Positions 17,211 through 25,638 of a stretch of DNA of 64,000 bases are shown here, in pieces. Position 1 is the stretch's first letter; the number at the start of each line of letters is the position of its first letter. Source of the stretch: an uncultured Bacilli bacterium. Lineage in GTDB: Bacteria > Bacillota_I > Bacilli_A > RF39 > UBA660. The notes beneath the pieces are model-generated. The model was not told the DNA's origin. It did no database searches and saw only the letters and a list, made by a program, of their open reading frames with translations. The position numbers and the translations under genes are program-made. The stretch spans positions 77,466-141,465 of the forward strand of contig CAKPMC010000001.1 of NCBI GenBank assembly GCA_934167875.1. The letters run 5' to 3'.

Positions 17211-17532
17211 TTAATCTAATTTCATAACTGTCAATTTAGCAGTAGTAGTACCATCAAAAATTAAGCCTGTATTTTGATCAGTTGTAATGTTAAGAGTAAC
17301 TTCATCATCTTCTCTTAAGTCAAATAAAAAATGTTCATTTACAGCCGTTATAGTATTTACCTTAGCTTGACCATTTATATTTAGTACTTGAAACTTTTAA
17401 AGTAACTGTATAATTAGTATCTACAGAACTAGTGATATTTAAAAAATAATCAATTCTATAAGTACCATATCTTAATATTCCTATTGAACCAGCAGTAACA
17501 TTAAGTTGATTTGAATTTAAATATCTTGTACC
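17211..17532 (-). pseudogene. Frameshifted C-terminal fragment of a collagen-like/BclA-type surface protein
   Basis: The minus strand encodes QLNVTAGSIGILRYGTYRID then YFLNITSSVDTNYTVTLKV, after which the frame shifts near 17390 and continues INGQAKVNTITAVNEHFLF through TTTAKLTVMKLD and a stop. This pattern (beta-strands, G-x-Y-R-I-D-Y, a polar NGQ loop, final L-x-V-x-K-L) resembles the jelly-roll C-terminal domain of BclA/collagen-like surface or phage fibre proteins. There is no 5' part: the sequence before the fragment does not continue the frame. It is a dead gene remnant at the island's left edge. Confidence 0.55.
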
Positions 17533-17886
17533 ATAGGCTTATCTTTGAAATAACATATAAAAAATAGATGCTATATACAATCATACTTAACAAAATTTTA
17601 ATAAATTTATATGTGTAAAAACTCAGTAAAAATAGTTAAATCTTCTTTAATTTTTGCCAAAAAGTATTAACATAATTTAAATTATACAGTCTGATTGTCT
17701 CATACTACATAAAACAAATAAAACAAAAATGAGAGCTTTCGCTCTCTTCAGGGGGCGAACAACAATGGGTAAATTACACCTATCAAATCCCTTTAAAATC
17801 AACGTTTTCAAGACACATAGTTTAAAAATATTTAATCTTACACAGCAAAATTTAACCAAATTGTTGTACAGAAACTGAGCAAACAA
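17533..17886. other. Gene-free stretch with a TTCAGGGGG/hairpin module
   Basis: No convincing gene is present. It contains the hairpin GAGAGC-TTTC-GCTCTC (17731-17746) followed at once by TTCAGGGGG (17747-17755), a motif found at three other places in this window. On the plus strand the segment 17730-17876 is an open frame without a ribosome binding site, and on the minus strand another short frame crosses it. Neither looks like a protein. Confidence 0.45.
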
Positions 17887-17921
17887 TATAAAAGCATATA
17901 TAGGTTACGTAGCTATATATG
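17887..17921 (-). terminator. Terminator of the Fic-OLD unit
   Basis: A perfect 9-bp stem (17895-17903 with 17913-17921, CATATATAG/CTATATATG) extended by one G-C pair, 9-nt loop, then TTTTATAT on the minus strand. It is inverted relative to a near-identical 27-bp element at 23430-23456. Confidence 0.7.
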
Positions 17922-17929
17922 CTTATTTT

Positions 17930-19585
17930 TTACTTATCATTATTCCAATCTAAAACTTTACTTTCAACCTTTGTAATCATCTTATCTAAATCATAACAAT
18001 TTTTAAAATCTTCCCAATTGCAATCATTCGTTATATCCTTTGCAAAGTTGATTTTATCTCTTAGAAATTTATTTCCTTCACCTTTTTTTAATTTATCTAT
18101 AAATTCTTCAATGTTTTGAAATTGGCCAAAAGAGCATTTACTACTTTCTTTATTATATTTTTTCTTTACTAATAATTCAGGTATGTAATTTTCAATTTCC
18201 CTGCCTTTAGTTACCCAAACTAATATTCCTTGTTTTTTGGCTTCTTCTATTATTCTTTTTTTCGTTTTATTTAATGGTGTATTATTTCTTTTCTTATCAC
18301 TATCCAAAACAATGATTGCATTACGATTAACACTCATCAAATTAACTAATTCATTTTCATCTTCTAGTGATAAGTTAGATAATAATCTTCCTCCATAAAA
18401 TACACATTGATAATCTTTTCCTTCAACTATGTTTGTTTTTTTATGAATTTTTATCCAATTATTGATATAAACTCTATCAGAAGGTCCTTCTACCCATATT
18501 ATTCCATTAGATTGTAGTAAGTCGCTAGCTTTTATTCCCAAATCATTTAAAATAGTATTTTTTTGAATTTTATTAGTAATATTTATTAATTTTACTTGAC
18601 TATCCTCTTTTTGCAAATGAATTATATTAGTTATATCACTATTTTGATATGCATCAAGTGTTACATTCGAATGCGTTGTTAGAAAAAATATTGCTCCATC
18701 TTCTGTCAAATTTTCAATATATTTTAGTAATCTTCTTTGTAATGAAGGATGTAAATTGTTTTCCAACTCTTCAAAAAGAAATATATATTGTGATATTTTT
18801 TTATGTTCTACATTTGGAATTAAAATAGTAAAAACTATAACCATTAAAATTGTTTTTAATCCACTTCCAGATTCAGATAAAGGAATTCTGCCTTTACCCT
18901 CTTCTCTCAAATAAATCTCCCATTTTGTACCTTCAGCAGAATCAATTTGTTGGGTTACTATTTCTGTAAAATTAGCATCATCACCCATAATTTTATTTAA
19001 ATTTTGAAGCAAATCATTTTTAACTAAATTTTCATTATATTTACTTCTATTTAAAAAATTGGTAATAAATCGTGTTATTCCGTTTCCATTCGAATCAACT
19101 ATCATGTTATCATCATTATCTTCTGGGAAAATATTTCTTTCAGCCAATATTCTTTTTGTCACTTTTTGATCAATCTTGATTGAGTGCACTACTCGTGACC
19201 AATAATCAATTTGGTTTATTGTCAAATGAGGATTATATTTTTCAAAATCATCAGGGATTTGATTACTAGAATCAGGCTTTCGAATAAATGAAATATCCTG
19301 TCCTATGTATTTTTTCCCAAATTCGTAATGATTGCCTCCAATTGTACCACCAGATGTACTTTTTTGAAAAACTCTAGATATAACATCTTCATCCATTTCT
19401 TTAGTCAATATAATTTTTGTATTCATATTTATTGTTCTTGATCCATATATACCTTCAACTATATCTAAAACACTGGATTTTCCTATATTATTTTTTCCTA
19501 TTATAATATTTATCGGTTTAATGTTATCAATATGTATATCGGTAAAACATTTATAATTTAATACATCAATTTTTTTTACATCCAT
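17930..19585 (-). CDS. OLD-family ATPase-TOPRIM nuclease
   Basis: A 551-aa protein with an SMC/ABC-type ATPase split over the N-terminal two-thirds: Walker A GKNNIGKSS near residue 28, Walker B FLFEELENNLHPSLQ near 270, then TTHSN. A TOPRIM domain follows from about 360: IWVEGPSDRVYI (catalytic Glu near 365) and AIIVLDSDKK (Asp pair near 430). This matches OLD (overcoming lysogenization defect) family endonucleases; GajA of Gabija and P2 OLD are relatives. It follows a Fic gene by 12 nt and probably shares its regulated promoter. No UvrD-type GajB partner is directly adjacent, so a Gabija call is not supported. Confidence 0.85.
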   Translation of the reverse strand: MDVKKIDVLNYKCFTDIHIDNIKPINIIIGKNNIGKSSVLDIVEGIYGSRTINMNTKIILTKEMDEDVISRVFQKSTSGGTIGGNHYEFGKKYIGQDISFIRKPDSSNQIPDDFEKYNPHLTINQIDYWSRVVHSIKIDQKVTKRILAERNIFPEDNDDNMIVDSNGNGITRFITNFLNRSKYNENLVKNDLLQNLNKIMGDDANFTEIVTQQIDSAEGTKWEIYLREEGKGRIPLSESGSGLKTILMVIVFTILIPNVEHKKISQYIFLFEELENNLHPSLQRRLLKYIENLTEDGAIFFLTTHSNVTLDAYQNSDITNIIHLQKEDSQVKLINITNKIQKNTILNDLGIKASDLLQSNGIIWVEGPSDRVYINNWIKIHKKTNIVEGKDYQCVFYGGRLLSNLSLEDENELVNLMSVNRNAIIVLDSDKKRNNTPLNKTKKRIIEEAKKQGILVWVTKGREIENYIPELLVKKKYNKESSKCSFGQFQNIEEFIDKLKKGEGNKFLRDKINFAKDITNDCNWEDFKNCYDLDKMITKVESKVLDWNNDK

Positions 19586-19597
19586 TTACATCAACTC

Positions 19598-20524
19598 CTA
19601 CAACAATTCTAAATATTTATTTAACATTTCTATTTCTAATTCATTAACCAGTTTAACAAAATCTGTATAATCTCCAGTAGTATGTGCTTTATCTAAAGCA
19701 TTATAATATTCTAATCTTTTTTCTTTTTTTACAATTACTGGAAGATATCCACTATTCATTAAAGATAAGTTCATAACTAATCTTGAAGTTCTTCCATTTC
19801 CATCAACAAATGGATGTATTTTAACTAATTCTCCATGTAATAATGCTGCTCTAATAATTGGATGATATTTTTTCCAATCTTCATAGTTAATAATTAATTT
19901 TTCCATTAATTCAGGAACAATTAAATAATCTGGTGAAATATGTGTAGCACCTTTTATTTTTACATTTTCATCTCTATATTTACCAGCGTTATCATCATCA
20001 ATTTCTTTTAATACTAATTGATGAATATTTTTAATATTCCATTCTGTGATTGGCTCTTTATCTTTAATAAGATCATCTAAAAATAATATTGCTTGTTCAT
20101 GGTTAATTACTTCCAAATGTTCTTTTAAAGATTTACCACCAACTGTAATGCCTTCTAAAACAACTTGTGTTTCTCTTAAAGTTAATGTATTTCCTTCTAT
20201 ACCATTACTATTATAAGTCCATTCTAAATTTATAGATTCTTTTAAAGATTTTAAAGTTTCTTTTGATATAGGTCTTTTTGAATTTAATTCTTTATTTAAT
20301 TTATCAACTTTATCAAAATAATTATCAGGTAAATCAAATTTAAATTCAGTATTATCTAGTTTAAAACTTCTTTTATCAGCTGGTTTATTAGCATTAATAG
20401 GAATATTCCAATTATTACCCACTTTAACAGCACCTTCAATTCTTCCATCTTGTAATAATCTTCTAATTCTTCTTTCACTAATATTCCATTTTTGTACAGC
20501 TTCTTTTGTAGTCATAAATTCCAT
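19598..20524 (-). CDS. Fic-domain protein with N-terminal HTH and built-in inhibitory motif
   Basis: A 308-aa protein. Residues 1-45 form a helix-turn-helix/excisionase-like domain (TTKEAVQKWNISERRIRRLL). The class II inhibitory motif SNGIEGN is near residue 105, and the Fic core is HPFVDGNGRTSRLV near 236 with all catalytic residues (H, D, GNGR). Known activity: AMPylation of a protein target, silenced by the Glu of the inhibitory helix. I choose ATG 20524 because GGGGTGA is 5 nt upstream; the open frame further upstream crosses the promoter. The HTH domain and two palindromic operators upstream argue for autorepression. It is co-transcribed with the OLD nuclease. Confidence 0.88.
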   Translation of the reverse strand: MEFMTTKEAVQKWNISERRIRRLLQDGRIEGAVKVGNNWNIPINANKPADKRSFKLDNTEFKFDLPDNYFDKVDKLNKELNSKRPISKETLKSLKESINLEWTYNSNGIEGNTLTLRETQVVLEGITVGGKSLKEHLEVINHEQAILFLDDLIKDKEPITEWNIKNIHQLVLKEIDDDNAGKYRDENVKIKGATHISPDYLIVPELMEKLIINYEDWKKYHPIIRAALLHGELVKIHPFVDGNGRTSRLVMNLSLMNSGYLPVIVKKEKRLEYYNALDKAHTTGDYTDFVKLVNELEIEMLNKYLELL

Positions 20525-20543
20525 AAATTTCACCCCTGAATAC

Positions 20544-20594
20544 ATTATACCGTTATCGGTACAATTAGTCAATACATTTATACCGTTATCGGTA
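20544..20594 (-). promoter_or_regulatory. Operator-overlapped promoter of the Fic-OLD unit
   Basis: Minus strand: -35 TTGACT (20567-20572), 17-bp spacer, -10 TATAAT (20544-20549). Two copies of the perfect 14-bp palindrome TACCGATAACGGTA lie at 20548-20561 (in the spacer and touching the -10) and 20581-20594 (just upstream of -35), spaced 33 bp centre to centre, about three helical turns. This is a textbook repression design. Confidence 0.88.
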
Positions 20595-20629
20595 TATTAT
20601 TATAATATTCAATAAATAAATTTTAATAC

Positions 20630-20656
20630 AAAAAAGCATATACATATGTATATACT
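20630..20656 (-). terminator. Terminator of the RecD-like helicase gene
   Basis: A 9-bp stem (20635-20643 with 20648-20656, one G-T pair) with the loop ATAT, followed by a T-run on the minus strand. Confidence 0.65.
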
Positions 20657-20658
20657 TA

Positions 20659-23379
20659 TTAATTTTTCATTTTATTTTTTATAATAATTACATCATCTTT
20701 CAAACTATAATCCTTCATGTTCTTAATTACTTTATTTTGACATTCTGGACTCCAGTAAATTTTAAGATGATTTTTAGACCTAGTTATTGCAGTGTAAAAT
20801 ATATTTTTAGTAATTAATTCTTCGGACTCATCAGAAATAATAATTTTAACGGAATCAAATTCTAAACCTTGTGATTTATGTATAGATGTAGCATAAGATA
20901 CCGTGAAAGGAACAATATAACCTACTTCATCATCTTTATCATCATCATCTTTTCGTAATACCTTTATTTCTATAACCGATCCATCATCTTCCCTAGAAAT
21001 AACTTTAATGTTATTAGCAAAGGCATCAAAATCAGAAATTCTTCTTTCTACAAACAATTCAAAAGTTATGCTGCCTTCATTCTTTTCAATTTTTAGAATT
21101 TTTCCTTTAAGATTATTATATAAAACATTAGAAAATCTCCTTACATCACTAAATATAATTGGATCTCCAACCTTATATGTATTTATTCCCCATTCTATTG
21201 GTTCATTTTTATTTGTCATCTGCAAATATCTATTTATATTATTAATCCCATATGGGCCATCATAATTCAAACATAGAACAATTTCTTCATCTTCTCTATT
21301 TTCAAATATTGATTCACTTAATATTTCTGAATAAGCTTCATCAATTGTTTTCTCAGTAATACCATCATCTAAATTTCTTACTTTAGACCATAAATTCTTT
21401 AATCCATGATTCGTAGTTCGAAAATTTTCAGTTAGTTCATATGAATTTTCAGGAATCAATTCCTTTGCAAATCTAAACCAGTTACCAAACTCAATTGCTT
21501 CAATTTGATATATATCACCAACTAATAGTAAGCAATCATAATTATTTTTCTTTAACATTTGAAGCATTATATCATTCTCTACCATACTACACTCATCTAC
21601 AACAACTAAATCATAACTATCTCTTATAGAATTATCAATAAATTTATCAACAGTATAAAATTCGTAGTTATCCATTGCCCCTTTACCAACCCGAATTTTA
21701 ATATTGTTTAGAGCAGCATTAGTTTTAGCTAAAAAAGCAATTTTTTTACCATCAAATATTTTAGATATTATTTTAATCATTTCAGTTTTACCTGTTCCTG
21801 CAGAGCCATATATTAATCCAACTTTTGAATTAATATATATTTTTTTAGAAATATTTTTCTTAATACTATCAGTAAATTCATAATCACTAAAAACTTCAAA
21901 TATATCATACATATTTTTATAATCAGAATATTTTTCATTAGTTTTACTTTTTAAAACATCTATAATTTTTATCGTACTTTCTTCAAATCCTCTTATATAG
22001 ACTTTATTTCCAATTGTTTCTAAATATCTATCTGTATGTTTGTAATAAACGCGCTTATTAAATTCTTTTGTAAGTCTTTTACCATCTTCTTCATCATAAC
22101 CTAATTCCTTAAAAGAAAAATAAATTCTATTTGTTGAATTGCATAAATCATTTATCTTTCTTCCAAAGAACTCATGTTCTCTATTTACTGGATCAATTAT
22201 TTCAAATAAATCTGATATAGATATTTTATGACCATTTAATGAAGAAGCATATGGCATAGTTTCAAAAACATTACACCCATACTCTAAATATAAATCTGAT
22301 AGTATTTTACATTGCTCATCACATATTTGATCAATAACTACAGAATTTCTCAATACATGTATTAAGTACTTTAAAACATTATGACCGGGTTTATTGTTAA
22401 TAATAACATTTCTTATCATTTCTAGCAATTCAAACAAATGATGAGTATTATAAACTAATGACTCCTGTCTAATTATTTCAAATTCTTCATCTTTCAAATT
22501 AATAATATGATTTAATGTCCAATGATTATTTTTTAATAATTTCATAAAATAATCATATTCATTTGCACGATATGATACTCTTCTATTAATACCAAATATT
22601 TTGTACAAACTATTTATTTCGGCTGGTTTGATAAATATCTCATAATTATTAATTATCTTGATTTCTACTCCTGATTTAAATGATTTTATATTTTTCCTTA
22701 CATAGCTTATTTTAATAGCATAATTATCCGGAATTCTAACTGGAGAATAAAAAATAATTCTATTAAATTTATTAACATAGTCGGTAGCTGGCGTCAATGT
22801 TAATTCATAAAAAATTCTATCTTCTATAGCAACTGGCTTTGTTTTCTTAATATAATATGCATTACCTAAAACTCGTTCACTATTATCAAATTTTATTTGA
22901 ATTAACTTATTATATATTTTTTTGTAGTAATCATATAAAGATGGGTCTATTTTAAACATAGGAAATTTATATAAATTTGTTAATATTTTTTCTTTAAACA
23001 ACTCAAAATAATATCTTTTTAGATCAACAAGATACTCTTGATATTTAACCATTAATCTAATTGAACCATCCTCGCTATAACTATTATGTGAAGGTCCAAT
23101 TTCTAATAAGGCATGAAAGTTCTTTAATATTTCATGCTTATATAAAGATTTAATATACTTAATAGCAAGTCCGTTATTCACATGATTATATTCTACATAA
23201 TCCTTCTTGTATTCAACAACATATACTTTAAATGCTATATATTCTACCAAATCTCTTAAACTCTTTATTATATTTTGAGACATGTAGCCCCTATTATCAA
23301 CAGAATCATCTATATTTTTTTCTATCTTAATATTCAAATCATTGATTTTCCGATTAATAGATTTAATACTTTCATCCAT
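20659..23379 (-). CDS. Large RecD/Pif1-like SF1 helicase with unknown N-terminal half
   Basis: A 906-aa protein. Residues 1-510 show no recognised domain but include a mostly helical, Tyr/Lys/Asn-rich region. From 520 there is an SF1B helicase: Walker A YGSAGTGKTEM near 526, LAKTNAALNNIKIRVG (motif Ia), VVDECSMVEND near 598, VGDIYQIEAIEFG (motif III), SYATSIHKSQGLEFDSV (motif V) near 835, FYTAITRSKN (motif VI) near 868. All motifs are intact. The extended -10 TGCTATAAT at 23412-23420 drives it alone. In this island context I infer a defence role, but the N-terminal domain needs structure-based identification. Confidence 0.75.
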   Translation of the reverse strand: MDESIKSINRKINDLNIKIEKNIDDSVDNRGYMSQNIIKSLRDLVEYIAFKVYVVEYKKDYVEYNHVNNGLAIKYIKSLYKHEILKNFHALLEIGPSHNSYSEDGSIRLMVKYQEYLVDLKRYYFELFKEKILTNLYKFPMFKIDPSLYDYYKKIYNKLIQIKFDNSERVLGNAYYIKKTKPVAIEDRIFYELTLTPATDYVNKFNRIIFYSPVRIPDNYAIKISYVRKNIKSFKSGVEIKIINNYEIFIKPAEINSLYKIFGINRRVSYRANEYDYFMKLLKNNHWTLNHIINLKDEEFEIIRQESLVYNTHHLFELLEMIRNVIINNKPGHNVLKYLIHVLRNSVVIDQICDEQCKILSDLYLEYGCNVFETMPYASSLNGHKISISDLFEIIDPVNREHEFFGRKINDLCNSTNRIYFSFKELGYDEEDGKRLTKEFNKRVYYKHTDRYLETIGNKVYIRGFEESTIKIIDVLKSKTNEKYSDYKNMYDIFEVFSDYEFTDSIKKNISKKIYINSKVGLIYGSAGTGKTEMIKIISKIFDGKKIAFLAKTNAALNNIKIRVGKGAMDNYEFYTVDKFIDNSIRDSYDLVVVDECSMVENDIMLQMLKKNNYDCLLLVGDIYQIEAIEFGNWFRFAKELIPENSYELTENFRTTNHGLKNLWSKVRNLDDGITEKTIDEAYSEILSESIFENREDEEIVLCLNYDGPYGINNINRYLQMTNKNEPIEWGINTYKVGDPIIFSDVRRFSNVLYNNLKGKILKIEKNEGSITFELFVERRISDFDAFANNIKVISREDDGSVIEIKVLRKDDDDKDDEVGYIVPFTVSYATSIHKSQGLEFDSVKIIISDESEELITKNIFYTAITRSKNHLKIYWSPECQNKVIKNMKDYSLKDDVIIIKNKMKN

Positions 23380-23421
23380 ATAAATCCCCCTAAGAATAAA
23401 TAATTATATATATTATAGCAT

Positions 23422-23456
23422 AAAAAAAACATATATAGCTACGTGACCTATATATG
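23422..23456 (-). terminator. Terminator of the GIY-YIG/DUF2075 gene
   Basis: A 27-bp element (23430-23456) with a 9-bp stem CATATATAG/CTATATATG, followed by T8 on the minus strand. In reverse complement it differs from the element at 17895-17921 by one base. Confidence 0.8.
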
Positions 23457-23461
23457 TTTTT

Positions 23462-25174
23462 TTATTTTGTAGAAATATATTTTTTTAGATATTGTCGTAA
23501 ACTCGGATCACATACATAAATATATGTTCCAAGCATTCCCCTAGTCATCATAGTTCTATAGATATTTAATAAATAATTTAATAATTCTTCATCAGTTGTA
23601 TCCGCTTTTCCTTTAGCATCATAATAATTATTTCTATCTACAATGAACTGATTTTTATCTAAATCATACCTTAATTCATTGCCAATAATTAATCCAGTGT
23701 AATTTAAGTCAAAGCCTTGAGTTGTATGAATACTACCTATTTCATTTACAGCATTTTTAGAATTAATCCAATCATAAGCTTGTGAATTCCATATATATTT
23801 ATTGTTATCTATTTCTATATCATATAAACCATTATTATTTTTAGATATAGTTGAGTCTAATGGCAAATGTTTGCCTTTACTATTCCACTTCCAAGCATAT
23901 CCTGCAATATTTCTACATAATCCATATTCAGAATCTTTTTCTTTGATATCTTCAACCATACTGCCAACATCATCAAATATTTTTAAATCATATTGTTTAA
24001 AGTCAATTTTCTTTTTAGGATGATTATTACTAAATATTGCCTTTATATAATCAATATATTCATTACCACCTAATAAGCATCTCAATTGAGTATTTAATTG
24101 ATAAGCATGATAATTTTTTCTTAGCATTAATTTATCGAAGTCTTCTTTTCTTATATCAGTTGGTTTAATTGATTGATTTTCATCATAGAAGAAAATTTGA
24201 TACTTACTTTTTAATAAAATCCAATCAAGTTCTGTACCAGAATTACCTAAATTCATTTTTCTATTATTTCCATCAAATGTACCATACTGTGTAAGATTTT
24301 TTCTTCTTCTAAGTCTATGTGCTTCATCAACTATTAACAAATCATATATTTCATCATTTTTCCCAACGTCATGCGGACTTAACACCATATTAGAATTCAA
24401 ACCCTTAATACTTCTAAATACCTTTTTAAGGGTACTTCTTAAATTTTCCATAGGAATAACCAAGCCTATTTTTAAATCATCCACTGCATCATTTATTTTT
24501 AATATTTCAGATAGATTTTGTTCAACTTGATCCTCTTCAATTTCAATTTGAGATGAATCTTTTGCTTGAACTAATAATTTAAGAAGGTATATTCCCAAAA
24601 TAGTTTTTCCTGTTCCAGCTCCACCTTCAACAACAAAAGTTCCTTTTTCTTTTTTATAAACCAAATCTGATAAATCACTTAAAATATCATTTACAATCAT
24701 ATATTGATCAACCGTTAATGCTTTGTATGGCGAATATTTAAATAAATCAGAATTAGCAATCATTTTTAAATCATTTTTTACTAATCCTTTTGATTTTAAT
24801 TGTAGCCAAATTTCTCTAAATTTAGTTTCATACATTTCTCTTTGATAATAATTATGATTTTGTAAGCCACCGTTACCATTTTGCAATTTAAATTTATTAT
24901 CTGCAGACATATATTTTATTAAAAAGGATTCAAGATCTAATATTGAAGATTTATTAAAAGTATCATCACCTATTATGTTTATTTTATCTAAATTCCTTCT
25001 GACTTCATTCGCCCAATGTTGATTTGACCTAATACTAGCATCAGTTGTTTCACCAACATAAGCCTCTTCTTTATTGTTAATAATATAAACAACTGGCCAA
25101 TTGCTTCCATATTTTTCATTTTTTAAAATGCTTGATGTGCCTGCATTAAATTTCTTTGTAATAATTTCTGCCAT
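23462..25174 (-). CDS. GIY-YIG nuclease-DUF2075 helicase fusion
   Basis: A 570-aa protein. Residues 25-75 carry a GIY-YIG-type core (WPVVYIINNKEEAYVGETTD, then a His), followed by a DUF2075-type SF1 ATPase: Walker A VEGGAGTGKTILG near 186, DEAHRLRRRKN near 286, YDENQSIKPTD near 335, GSIHTTQGFDLNYTGLI near 490 and a C-terminal RTMMTRGMLGTYIYV. This fusion is known as an uncharacterised nuclease-helicase in many genomes, often in defence islands. It lies 11 nt downstream of a MazG-like gene. The nuclease activity is inferred. Confidence 0.8.
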   Translation of the reverse strand: MAEIITKKFNAGTSSILKNEKYGSNWPVVYIINNKEEAYVGETTDASIRSNQHWANEVRRNLDKINIIGDDTFNKSSILDLESFLIKYMSADNKFKLQNGNGGLQNHNYYQREMYETKFREIWLQLKSKGLVKNDLKMIANSDLFKYSPYKALTVDQYMIVNDILSDLSDLVYKKEKGTFVVEGGAGTGKTILGIYLLKLLVQAKDSSQIEIEEDQVEQNLSEILKINDAVDDLKIGLVIPMENLRSTLKKVFRSIKGLNSNMVLSPHDVGKNDEIYDLLIVDEAHRLRRRKNLTQYGTFDGNNRKMNLGNSGTELDWILLKSKYQIFFYDENQSIKPTDIRKEDFDKLMLRKNYHAYQLNTQLRCLLGGNEYIDYIKAIFSNNHPKKKIDFKQYDLKIFDDVGSMVEDIKEKDSEYGLCRNIAGYAWKWNSKGKHLPLDSTISKNNNGLYDIEIDNNKYIWNSQAYDWINSKNAVNEIGSIHTTQGFDLNYTGLIIGNELRYDLDKNQFIVDRNNYYDAKGKADTTDEELLNYLLNIYRTMMTRGMLGTYIYVCDPSLRQYLKKYISTK

Positions 25175-25185
25175 ATTATCACTTC

Positions 25186-25500
25186 CTATAATTTATTATA
25201 TTTTGTGCTCTTTCCTTTAGCTTTTTCAATCGGATATTTCTTAGCAGTTTTTTCCATTTTATCTAAAACTATTTGTTTAGGATCAACACCTAATTTATCA
25301 GCCATTAATAAACAATAATTAATAACGTCTGCTAATTCCTCTTTAACTTCATCTAAATCATATTCGTTATTCCATTGAAAACATTCTAATAACTCACCAG
25401 CTTCAATAGAAATACTCTTAGCCAAATTCTCTGGGGAATGAAATTGATCCCAATCTCTTTCACGAGTAAATTTAACTACTCTTTCAGTTAATTCACGCAT
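25186..25500 (-). CDS. MazG-like nucleotide pyrophosphohydrolase
   Basis: A 104-aa all-alpha NTP pyrophosphohydrolase-like protein. The metal-binding EAGELLECFQW and EEVKEELADVINYCLLMAD-type pattern (E-x-x-E ... E-x-x-D) is present, near residues 33 and 53. Typical activity of the family: NTP or dNTP to NMP plus PPi. ATG 25500 is preferred (AGGTGA 5 nt upstream). It heads a two-gene unit with the GIY-YIG/DUF2075 helicase; I recall such pairs recurring, which suggests a functional partnership in nucleotide-based defence (inference). Confidence 0.85.
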   Translation of the reverse strand: MRELTERVVKFTRERDWDQFHSPENLAKSISIEAGELLECFQWNNEYDLDEVKEELADVINYCLLMADKLGVDPKQIVLDKMEKTAKKYPIEKAKGKSTKYNKL

Positions 25501-25578
25501 TATAATCACCTAAATTAATTATATCACAAAAATTCAAATATAAGCCAAGTAGAGATTATATTTATACTATGTCAGTTC

Positions 25579-25638
25579 ATGACACATGACACATTGTTTG
25601 TTAGTATCCTACTCACATTTATAATGTTATAGTGTCAT
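25579..25638. repeat. Imperfect palindrome with GTATCCTAC core
   Basis: An inverted repeat with the core GTATCCTAC at 25604-25612, arms beginning ATGACAC and ending GTGTCAT. It overlaps the 3' end of the MATE-like gene. A related element with a better T-tail lies at 35321-35387. Confidence 0.55.

Noticed and set aside
17730..17876. Plus-strand frame beginning MRAFALFRGRTTMGK
   Set aside because: It looks word-like but lacks a ribosome binding site and starts inside a perfect hairpin. I keep it only as part of the gene-free stretch.
17677..17886. 69-codon minus-strand open frame
   Set aside because: It runs through the TTCAGGGGG/hairpin module, has no good ribosome binding site and an amino-acid make-up (Cys/Leu/Phe-rich) typical of noise.
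17930..23379. Gabija system call
   Set aside because: The OLD protein has no directly adjacent UvrD-type GajB; the nearest helicase is RecD-like, separated by Fic and transcribed from its own promoter.
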